Positions 33,373 to 42,722 of a stretch of 64,000 bases of DNA are shown piece after piece (the first letter of the stretch is position 1; every line of letters begins with the position of its first letter). The notes under the pieces are model-generated. The model had not been told where the DNA came from and ran no database searches. It worked only from the letters and a program-made list of their open reading frames with translations. The stretch comes from Capillidium heterosporum (Eukaryota; Entomophthoromycota; Entomophthoromycetes; Entomophthorales; Capillidiaceae): the NCBI GenBank assembly GCA_016630905.1, contig WBMQ01000016.1:98521-162520 (forward strand), given 5' to 3'. The position numbers and the translations under genes are program-made.

Positions 33373-34818
33373 TTTTTGTAAAAATAAAAGGAGGGATATG
33401 TAGCTCAATATATATACCTTTTACAGTTAGAATTGATTGATATTCTTTTGCATTACAACTTATAAGTTTTTGAAGTATAGTATAGAAACCACTAATCACT
33501 ATATAGGCCCGGATAAAAGTATCACTTTAAATATTATTTTTGTTCACAATTGAAAATGGAGAGATTATCTTTGATGTGACTTCCTTTTTAAGGATAGTTT
33601 ACATCACGTTTCGATAACTCGTACTTTTAAAAGTAGTTTTATATTATCTATAGGTGGACAGTCAATTAAATTTTTAGCAATATTATGCTCGATATACTTG
33701 ATTTTTTATCTCATTTATGGAAATACGGAAAACTAAACTTTCACTTTGAACAATTTGAAGCTTATTCCAAATTTACTACTTTTAAATAATATAGGAGTGT
33801 TTTATAAAGCGCTACCTAAGCAGAATATGTATATAAAATTTATCTATACTATGAAAAAAGTGCTCCATTGTTACAATATTTTCCAGCAGCTTTCAGATAA
33901 TATTGTTCAGCATATTTATTCATAGTATTCTCATAATTTAGCACACGCTTTGACTCCACGCCTAGTAGTTATAATCATATGCTGGCCTGTCCTAACCTTA
34001 TAAAATACTTTATCTAAAACCTTATACTTTTTGAGTAACTTGTTATTCAATTTTATTACAGTATTCATATATTCCTGGCTGTCATTACTACTTGAATCAG
34101 AGCCTCAAAGTCCTTTTTGGTACATATACAAAGATATGGTGAATTTTAGAACTTATTGAAGATTACGAAAGCTACAACTCCCAGCTCAATTTTTATATTC
34201 GATACTATGTAGCCAGTACTTGCAAATATTTGGCTTAAGAGGTTCATGCTATCTTCTGGATCTTTTATCTAGGTATAAAATTCGATCGTCGAGATTTTAA
34301 TAAAATTTTATCCAGCTTCAAAACTAAAAGCAGCTACATGTTGTCAAGTAAATGATGGATTGATCAAGATATCAACTAAAAAGAGATTTTTTATCGATAC
34401 ATGTAACTAATATATATTATTTTTAGACTTTGCTAACGTGAAAGTGAATTTTAAGCTCAATTCCAAGCTACCACATGTTAATTTTTTCTTATATATCAAT
34501 TTGATCTATAGAAGATTGATTACCGCCTTGCGAAGCTGGAAACTTCCAGCCTATAGCCTAATGAACTTGATAGATATGCCATAAACTTAGAATATTTGCT
34601 AAAATATATGTACTATATATAGAGAGTCAAATGAATACTATCGATGAATTTAAAGTAAATTTGCAATTTATAAGATAAACGCTGCGTTTCAATTTTAAGT
34701 TTATTAAAGTAGCATATTTTTAACGACTTATCGATATTCTCAATACTCGATTCATCTTTCAGGCCATATAGACATCGTTAATAGAATATCATCCCTCTTT
34801 ATACTCGACACAACCTTC
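33373..34818. other. Spacer between two decayed family members
   Basis: AT-rich, no gene recognised. Confidence 0.5.
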
Positions 34819-35450
34819 TTAATTATTGTAAGTATTCCCATTTTTCTCTTCTACATCACTGCTATTATCTTAGACATCCTTTTCTTTATCATCGGCATAC
34901 TTATTCTCATCAATCTTCTCATTTTCATCTTTAAATTCAAATTCGCTATCTTTTTCGCCTTTTGCAATTTAAACGGCTTCCATTTCTTCAACCTTGACAT
35001 TAGTAACTTAAATACCTTTTCTATATTAGAAAAATCGAAAATATCAATAGTATCATTAACTTTGACCTAATCGATGTCATCCCCTTGACTATGTGACACA
35101 TAGTAGTACAGACTCTCCATAGCTATTTTAGACAGTAAATAGTCGATACTATACCATTTCTGTAAAAGGAAACTTAAAGTCACAGAAAGGTTTATAAGTC
35201 CTTGTGAGCTCTCCCGTTTATTGTCATTACTGTCTTTGGTACTAGTTTGACGCATACTTATCATGGCTGAAATGTCGATGTTTTTGTCAAATTAAAAAAT
35301 ATATTACACCTTTGGAAGTTTCAACACTCTTCAATAGTAAAATTGTTGGTGTCAAAAGCTTTATCTAGTAGCATTTCCAGAATCTGGCAGACTTCTCACC
35401 TAAGGATATACTTTTTATTACTGAGAGCTTGGTTGACATTTTCAATGAAT
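34819..35450 (-). pseudogene. Decayed member of the MCQAG protein family (most degraded copy)
   Basis: From about 35450 downward: FIENVNQALSNKKYIL, a stop, ILEMLLDKAFDTNNFTIEE, a frame change, VETSKGVIYF, a second frame change, then AMISMRQTSTKDSND. Next come GLINLSVTLSFLLQKW and YSIDYLLSKIAMESLYYYV, and after further breaks an acidic tail (FEFKDENEKIDENKYADDK). These segments align in order with the intact genes. Several stops and frame changes and loss of the core Cys and Asp leave no doubt that it is non-coding now. Same orientation as the copy at 32.8-33.4 kb and opposite to those at 9.8-15.4 kb. Confidence 0.7.
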
Positions 35451-36438
35451 TAAATGAACTTGTCGTCAACTTGATCAGATTATCGGTAGTTTTAGCTATT
35501 TTTTTGAAGATTTTTCGAAGAGCTTGATCACCTTAGCTTTTTGCTATAGATTTAACTTTTGAGACTAACTGCTTATTGATACTTTGTTGGAGTTGAGAGC
35601 CAATGTATTTTTGAAAACTGTTAGTACCTGCTAATTGAGTGGAATTTATTGTTGCAGTTACAGTTATAAAGTATGATAAAGGTCATGGTAACATATATAT
35701 ATCGATTTTCTTTTAAAATTATATATGATTTGGATTGCGCAACTATTTCTGAAAACGTAGAGCTGAAGCCAGCTACTTCATTGAATAGAATCCTCCTACA
35801 GGTTAACTGCAACTCATATGGCTGTTAGTGGTATATAGAAAAAGACTTTTAAATTATATTTCAAATTTTCTTTGAGAATTAAGGATTTCTAAACCAATTT
35901 AGTTTATTTTCCCTAAAGAATAATTAGCCAATCTTCCAACTTGGTTGGAAGTATGGTTTGAATTCGCCACTATACTTTTGCTAAATTTCGGGACGCTTCC
36001 ATGCTTTTGGAAAATAGTAGTACTTATAAATAATGATATTTTCAAAATCCAAATGAACTCTCTGTATCTTTCGTCGAAAATATCAATTGGAACTCCCTTT
36101 TCCTTCCTAATTTGGTAAATATTGGCACTTTCCATTTGAATCCAACTTTTGATACTTTCACTACAATCAGCCGATGAGTAAACTACAGCTATACAGAAAT
36201 AAATTTAGCAAATTAAATAGTACATATTTAACTATTAGAAACTATAATTTGTTAAAATAATCCGGAAAAATATGTAATCTTTGGTAGTGAAAGTATTAGC
36301 TAAATACTTGATGGATGATTTTAGATTGAAATATATAGAATTGACATTTAAATAATTCAGCAAGCATGTGTGAAATTACATGTTAAAACACCATTTTAAT
36401 CTTCCCCTAATATAAAATAGCGTTTTTTTTATAGTAGC
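35451..36438. other. Intergenic gap, no gene supported
   Basis: A 78-codon minus-strand frame at 35899-36135 has no recognisable content and no promoter-like setting, so I do not call it. Confidence 0.45.
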
Positions 36439-37481
36439 TGTAACAACCCTGGTCGTCACAATCCCGATTATTAGGTCATAGACCTATTCCTTTCTTAGAT
36501 TCCCTTCCTTTTGCTATTTCTTACTAATTTTCAAATTCTTTTTTGTTCCCCAATTCATAACTATCTTAGTTACGAATCCACCCCACATATCAATTATTTC
36601 GATTACCTTGATTATTTTCCTAAACTTGACCATAACCTGGGAACTTCAACGATTAGTAGCACACTAGCTGATCCATACCTTCCAACAATGGAAACGCACC
36701 AGTAGTAGTTAATAGAATTACCGGCCCTTTTGGATAAACTTGGTAAACACTCAATTAATCTATAGAGTAGTGAATTGCCGAAGAGGAATCCAATCCCGCT
36801 AGCATCACTACAACCAAGATGCCAAAGGGATATTTAAACCCCTCGACGACTACCAAAAGCCAATATCTTGACAACGTTCCACCTCGCTATTTTCCAAATA
36901 GCTGTTACTCACCCCCTGTCCCTAGCCATAGCTGTTCCCAGCAGCCTAATCTCGTCCTTCGTCCCTAAATAAATTTATCCTTTACTTGTACTTTTATTTT
37001 CAGCATAGTAATACTATGTGGTCTAATCTCTCCGTCCTTCCAGCCTCCTACTACCTTTTGACGATCCTCGCTACCCTCGGATCTCACCTTCTTTGGGCAA
37101 TTAATGTTACTAATACCGTCTACCCCTTTGAACCAACGTTGACCTATTAACCAACCCCTACTTTTGACCCTAACACTGTGGCACCAGTGGTTGCGCAACC
37201 ACCACATAGCTGGCCTCCCTTAGTTCAGCATCACTCCGCTTCCAAGTCCCAACCCGTCTCTTCAGTCCCCTCCTGGAACTGGGACTTGACTACCATTGTA
37301 TGGGCACTCCTTATGGTGTACCTCCTTCACCTGGCTGTCCGGCCTGCCATCCGGAGAATTCAAGCCTTTGTCACCAATGCAGTGGTGGGCCTTAGTTCGG
37401 CTTTCCTAACCTACCACGTCATGAGTTCCCAATATGATGCCATCATTGACTGGATCTAGCGATACCTTCCTGGACCTTACA
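36439..37481 (+). mobile_element. Solo LTR-like element, copy 2 (about 1.04 kb) with internal ORF
   Basis: Begins TGTAACAACC and ends GGACCTTACA, an inverted TGTAA/TTACA pair. Homologous and colinear with copy 1 at 15912-16639 (minus), which fixes both ends. It is richer in GC than its surroundings. Near its 3' end a frame of 93 codons (37178-37459) encodes a Pro-rich then hydrophobic protein. Copy 1 keeps the end of this frame but lost most of it. No clear target-site duplication (AGTAGC to the left, TTAATA to the right). LTR identity is inferred from TG...CA ends and from two dispersed copies. Confidence 0.65.
37178..37459 (+). CDS. Hypothetical Pro-rich, single-span membrane protein inside the LTR-like element
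   Basis: 93 codons from a GTG with no in-frame ATG near it. The frame is open upstream to a TAA near 37147. The first 30 residues are Pro/Ser/His-rich, then comes one hydrophobic segment (TTIVWALLMVYLLHLAV) followed by RPAIRRIQAF and a second weaker one. No family recognised. It may be the remnant of an element-encoded protein rather than a working gene. The other element (22.9 kb) also carries a short hydrophobic frame. Confidence 0.3.
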   Translation: MAPVVAQPPHSWPPLVQHHSASKSQPVSSVPSWNWDLTTIVWALLMVYLLHLAVRPAIRRIQAFVTNAVVGLSSAFLTYHVMSSQYDAIIDWI

Positions 37482-38265
37482 TTAATACTTACTTGCTATG
37501 TTACTATTAAATAAAAATACACCTAAAGGTATATCTATTGAAATCTCTAAAAATAATAGATAGTGAAATACATATAAAAACATATCTTAATAATAATCAT
37601 AGAAGGCAAATTTTTGGAGATTGGATGCAAATAAGCAATTTAATAAGGTATACGTCTAGCCTGATAATGTCATTAGATCGGTGCTAGGCTATGAAATATA
37701 GTCTCAAATTTATACTTACTCCAATTAAATAAAACTATATACCCACTATCAGGAAGCTAAATACTTTGATAAGTTAAGCGTATTTAGTACATCTGTAAAA
37801 CAGACCTGTAATAATAAGAGCTTCACATCAAACTTTGAATAAAATATTGATAGAAATTAAAGATATGCAAGTTATCCAACCTTGGCTATAAATCATAAGT
37901 GTAAGCGTTCAAATAAGATTCTCGTCCAATAGAACTAACTGACTTTGATCTGAGTTACAAATAGTTGGCCTTTTCGAATCACTTGTGTAAGAAATAGCCA
38001 GTAGACTTGAAAGAATTGGCAAATATTCTGGTGCTAATTGTAGATATTACCCAAAAAAATGAGTCAATTAATAGGGTCCAAAACCTCAAAAAATAAGCTT
38101 CTTAAAGTGCATTTATACAGCACTCATCACTTTAGTTTGAAATAAAGGCTTTGCATTCCTTTAAATTACTGGGATCAACACGAAATTATGCAGCGGTTAG
38201 GTTAGAATAAGTGTACATAAACGACAGCAAGAAGTTGGACTTTGTATAGTTTTTAATTATTCCAT
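37482..38265. other. Spacer upstream of Zn2Cys6 paralogue 5
   Basis: No gene recognised; presumably the promoter of paralogue 5. Confidence 0.5.
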
Positions 38266-40095
38266 ATGGTAGAGAACCGGATGCCAAAGTTCGCCTGCGA
38301 TACATGTAGACGAATGAAGTTAAGCTGTGACAGAACCATACCCAGCTGTTTCCGATGTATCGACTATGGTTATTCATGTAGCTATACCCACGTTTCCAAA
38401 CCAAGAGTTTACAACAGAAACCCAAGTCCAAAGCAGTTTAGATTCAAAGCAAATGCAACTACCAACAACCCATCAATCTCCAACCTGGATTATGGCTTAG
38501 AAACTAAGTCATCAAATAGCACGAACCAAAAAATAAGCTTGGATGAAGGTAGGCTTTTAGTATACAGGCCGAAGGGCAAGTGGAAAGACATACATCTGGT
38601 AAAGGTCAAGGCCAGCGTAGCGTTCAATTGTTTCAACGACACATCCAGCTTGCTAAGGATATTCTTCACCAATTCGACAGTCGACAACAATCAGAAGGTT
38701 CACATATCCACGGGTGGAGGGTTAGATTACTATGGGGTAAGCCCAATGGGGATGCTTTTAACTATGTACGTGATTCACAACTCTAAACCCAGCTACCTGG
38801 ATAGGGTGCTAATGGACAATAGGCCACCAAACCCAGCTACGTTACCACCAATAACCAACTGGGTGGATGTCCAGCATTTACAGGATAAATTGGCAGCAGC
38901 ATCGATAACTGACATGTGCATTCAATCCTATTTCAAATTCTGCCATCCCTACTTTGCAATCGTCAACCGTCGACGTATACTGCAGGACTTTCACAAGCAG
39001 CCTCCCATTCTGACCAACATCATTTGCTCGGTCGGCTGTAGTTTCCTGCCGCAAGTTTCCCATGAAGTGCGCGATTGGTTCAGCGAAAAATCTACTCAGC
39101 TGTTGGGAGAAGCTTACATTAAATGTAATTTGGATACCATCAGTGCGTTGTTAATAATGTGCAGCTTCCAACACAACCCCAAAAGCTTCAGCAAAGGGGT
39201 CTTCAATCTAGGTCTTGCTATTCGCATGGGATACTGTCTAGGCCTGGACCGGGACTCCCCTCCAAATACCGATCAAGAAACTAAGGAATTGCGCAACCGG
39301 ATCTGGTGGTGGTGTCACATTTTGGACAAAGTGTTTTGGATCGGCATCAACAGCCCGTTGAGCCATGACTCACGATTTTCTGACCGTCCTTACCCCAAGT
39401 TAAATTCGCTAGATATATCGAAGGATGAAGCGGATCCAACCTATACATTCACTATGGAATGCTCGTGCCTCTTTACTAAGCTGTTTGCCCAACTCATCCA
39501 GCTGCTATACCTTACCATGCGCAGGATAAAGTTCACCAAAGTTATACCGGAGGATAAAGTAAGCGATATGTGCCGCTTAGCTACGATTTCAAGCCAGCAC
39601 CTCAAGCTATGGGACATCCAAGTTACTCAGCAGTTCCAAACATTAGCCGGTAGTAAAGGTAAATTAGCCCAAGGTATAGCTAGCACCTTTATCTTAAATT
39701 TGAGGATCGTGTATAACGCGTTCCTACTAGGTCTCTACCAGACCTTCAACAAGGTCAAGGATGTTACGCTCAAGCTGCATTTCAAATCTAAAGCTACCTT
39801 GGCATCCAACACCTGCATCGAGTCGGCGTTAGCTCTGGGAAACGCCATCTATTCTAGCGCCATGATCTCCCGACTGCCATCCCTAGCTAACGCTGCCATG
39901 CACCAGATCCAAAACACAAAATCTAGGAGTCTACAGGTTTCGAAAAAGGCATTACAGAACGTCAAGGTGGTACTGCGAATTCTAAACCATTTCAAATGCT
40001 ACTCTGCGTTGAGTTATGAATGTCTAAACACGGTACTTTTGTTAGCTAGGGCCGAGAAGCTGGATTTGGGTGATGAGTTTGAAGGTATGAACTAG
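38266..40095 (+). CDS. Zn2Cys6 fungal-type transcription factor, paralogue 5
   Basis: 609 residues, one exon. The zinc cluster is ACDTCRRMKLSC...CFRCIDYGYSC: canonical spacing, with one Arg of the basic run replaced by Met. The middle domain has SYFKFCHPYFAIVNRRR and LRNRIWWWCHILDKVFWIG. The most diverged of the five, yet alignable end to end and closing with ARAEKLDLGDEFEGMN. It sits next to the LTR-like copy 2 on the edge of the cluster. Function as a sequence-specific regulator is inferred from the domains. Confidence 0.9.
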   Translation: MVENRMPKFACDTCRRMKLSCDRTIPSCFRCIDYGYSCSYTHVSKPRVYNRNPSPKQFRFKANATTNNPSISNLDYGLETKSSNSTNQKISLDEGRLLVYRPKGKWKDIHLVKVKASVAFNCFNDTSSLLRIFFTNSTVDNNQKVHISTGGGLDYYGVSPMGMLLTMYVIHNSKPSYLDRVLMDNRPPNPATLPPITNWVDVQHLQDKLAAASITDMCIQSYFKFCHPYFAIVNRRRILQDFHKQPPILTNIICSVGCSFLPQVSHEVRDWFSEKSTQLLGEAYIKCNLDTISALLIMCSFQHNPKSFSKGVFNLGLAIRMGYCLGLDRDSPPNTDQETKELRNRIWWWCHILDKVFWIGINSPLSHDSRFSDRPYPKLNSLDISKDEADPTYTFTMECSCLFTKLFAQLIQLLYLTMRRIKFTKVIPEDKVSDMCRLATISSQHLKLWDIQVTQQFQTLAGSKGKLAQGIASTFILNLRIVYNAFLLGLYQTFNKVKDVTLKLHFKSKATLASNTCIESALALGNAIYSSAMISRLPSLANAAMHQIQNTKSRSLQVSKKALQNVKVVLRILNHFKCYSALSYECLNTVLLLARAEKLDLGDEFEGMN

Positions 40096-40558
40096 CGTTT
40101 ATCAAATCTATATATATCTCTTTCAAAAACTGCAAAAAGATTAGTGGGGATATAGTATAAAAAGTTAATCAAGCTGCTGTACATGTCTAAATTGTATTTC
40201 TATTGTATGCGAGCTAAATACTATTTTAAGATACAATACTTTAATAGTTAACACTCCAATATACCTCAGTCATAACATTTAAAAATGTGGATGAATCATA
40301 GGATTCACATAGAAACTCACTAATATTAAATTTAATAAAAAGTGATATAGTATATTCTTCTACTGATGCACTAAATAAACTGTAAAACATAATAAAAGTG
40401 TATATATTTCTAGTATAGTAGTCATGCATGGAGGGATAAAGGTCAATTCTTTTGAACTTTAACTATATAAATACATTCATATGCTAAGCTATAGTTATTT
40501 ACTAAAATCCTAATCTGCTAATCAAATAATTAGACATATGTAAATTTATTTAAGTATG
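40096..40558. other. Spacer between convergent genes
   Basis: Paralogue 5 (plus) and the F-box gene (minus) converge here. Only 3' flanks expected and nothing else seen. Confidence 0.5.
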
Positions 40559-41836
40559 CTATACTTCTTCAAGCTTTATCAATAAAGGAGCTCTTGGGAT
40601 GAACCAATCCTTGATTCTACTTCCGACCTGGTTTAATTTTAGACTTAAAAGGTTGGGAAACTGAATGTCTTCGCTGTACGAATTCTCTAGGCTTCCTTCA
40701 AAGGATTCCTGACGAAAGTTAAGCTGTATATGATGGCAGCTGTTAAGACCGCTGATAAATTTTAAAATTGAAGAATCTACAACCAACAGCTCAAAGATAA
40801 AGAATCGTTTTAAACCTAAAGTAGGCTTGAAATTTAAATAGGAAGGTGGAAATGGTTCCAGACTTCGTAGGGATAAGTATTCTAAGCTATCTAAAGTATC
40901 GAATATAACTTTGACCCCGAGCTTCATTTCAAGCTTATCCATACTTACGCTAAGAGATTTGAGGTGGAAAAAGTTTGCCATCTTGGAAAAATTCGTCACT
41001 TTGATAAATTTCACTGCTAGCTTCGTCAACTTTGGCCAAGGGGATCTAAACAGTAGGTCGTTCTTAATTGCTTCCGAACAGGAATCCAAAGTTCTCAAGT
41101 TGGGCCAATAAGTAGGGTTGAACAGGTACGACGTATCTGACTCTGATGAAAAGATGTGGTGTCGTAAAGTTGTTACGGTGGTAAATATAGGTAAAGGGAG
41201 CGTTGTCGTAGGTGGTTGAAACTCATCAGCGCTAAAGCTAAATGATTTTAACTTTGGAAAATTCTTATAGATAATGTGAAAAAAGTTGGTAGCGATAAGC
41301 TCTATTTCGACTTTGAAAGTGATTAAGTTGGGAAGATGTAGGTACTCCAATGACTCGGTTGAAGTTCCGACGTCCAACTCCAACCTCTTTAAGCCTTGAA
41401 TCCTGGGGACTATTGGAACGATAACATATGGAACACAGCTGAGTGAAAATACAGATAATCCAACCAAGTTTTCGAAAACGTTGTGAATATTGTCAATACA
41501 GTACTTAAAGTCTGCTTCACCAGAGAGATCTACATAGTAGTATCTTACACTCTTATAGTTACCTATGTTTAATTTACAGAGATCGGTAGATACGGTTGCA
41601 GCTTTATCTATTCTAGAACTGTACTTTTCCAAATTGGCATTGATATATTGAGCTAACTCTTGGCTGTCTAAATAGCTGAACGTATCAAAGGACAATGAAA
41701 AATGAAGAGAGAGAAATAGGTAGGGGCTCGTAATATTATAAAGGCATCTATTCAGCTGTTTCAATCGGTACAGGGTGCTGGCATCTAGATACTGTAGCAC
41801 TTCTTCTAATACTAATGAAGGTAGACTTTCCAACAT
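40559..41836 (-). CDS. F-box protein with LRR-like C-terminus
   Basis: 425 residues, one exon. The N-terminal F-box is LPSLVLEEVLQYLDASTLYRLKQLNRCLYNI (residues 5-35 or so, quoted in part as LPSLVLEEVLQYL), with the Leu-Pro start and the Leu/Ile pattern that binds Skp1. The rest has irregular Leu-rich segments (LKRLELDVG, LKSLSVSMDKLEM, LEYLSLRSL) consistent with an RNI-like solenoid. Such proteins recruit substrates to SCF ubiquitin ligases. The substrate is unknown. Similar in type to the gene at 7.1-8.7 kb. Confidence 0.75.
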   Translation of the reverse strand: MLESLPSLVLEEVLQYLDASTLYRLKQLNRCLYNITSPYLFLSLHFSLSFDTFSYLDSQELAQYINANLEKYSSRIDKAATVSTDLCKLNIGNYKSVRYYYVDLSGEADFKYCIDNIHNVFENLVGLSVFSLSCVPYVIVPIVPRIQGLKRLELDVGTSTESLEYLHLPNLITFKVEIELIATNFFHIIYKNFPKLKSFSFSADEFQPPTTTLPLPIFTTVTTLRHHIFSSESDTSYLFNPTYWPNLRTLDSCSEAIKNDLLFRSPWPKLTKLAVKFIKVTNFSKMANFFHLKSLSVSMDKLEMKLGVKVIFDTLDSLEYLSLRSLEPFPPSYLNFKPTLGLKRFFIFELLVVDSSILKFISGLNSCHHIQLNFRQESFEGSLENSYSEDIQFPNLLSLKLNQVGSRIKDWFIPRAPLLIKLEEV

Positions 41837-42722
41837 ATCGCGAAAAAGCAGAGCTTTTAGTTTCTAAAAATATATTTGCTTACATAAACTAAGCTTACAA
41901 TTTATACTTTTATGGGAAGTAAAAAGATAGTGTGTTGAAGCCTAAGCCTCAAGATTTTTGGACTTGATAATAAAGAAAGCTGCTTCTTTCGCATCAGCAA
42001 TAGAGCAAATGATTCTAGCTGTGAAACCGGAGTAAAACTAGTAATAAATTGTTGATCAGCATGTAGACGCTCTCTATTTGTTTATAAATTTATCAATGAA
42101 TGGTCCAAGCACTTCAAACTCAGCTAGGAAAAGAAAATCTAGTGTTTACTGGATTAAAAGTGAACCACTACCATAGAAACCACCCCTCTAATAAAAGCGG
42201 TATATGGCTATCAGTCATCGTTCCTACCAAGAGCCAAAGCCATTCCTTGAATAAGAATCAGCTACTTTACGAAATAACTTATGCTTCCAACTTAGAATGT
42301 TATTGATTCCAAATTTGGTAAATGCACTTATTAGCCGAAACTCGGCAGAAACTGATAAATATAAACCTATAAACAGCAGCTGTGCGAACTCAAAGGCTAC
42401 CTTATTGGGTAATAATGAACTCCATGAAAACAAAAAGCAGATTTGTGCGGTAGCATGAAAGGATCCAACCACAGCTTAGACAGGCTGGAAAATTGAACTT
42501 CAAAACCAGATCCAGCGACTTCAACAGTAATCAAAGTCGAACCCCAACCTAGCCAATCTATTTGACAATTGGGAGAATCCACTTTTACTTGAACTAATTT
42601 CCCCAGACAAAAGAAAAGGGTGATTTCAAGTGCTAATTTGCCTAGCTCACTTCAATTCTAAGATCAGGCAGTTGACAGTAGGCGAATTGTCTTAACAAAA
42701 CGGCAGTTTATACAACTAATTT
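41837..42722. other. Promoter region shared by the F-box gene and RasGAP
   Basis: Divergent genes flank this stretch. Several short frames overlap here on both strands but none looks conserved. Confidence 0.5.
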
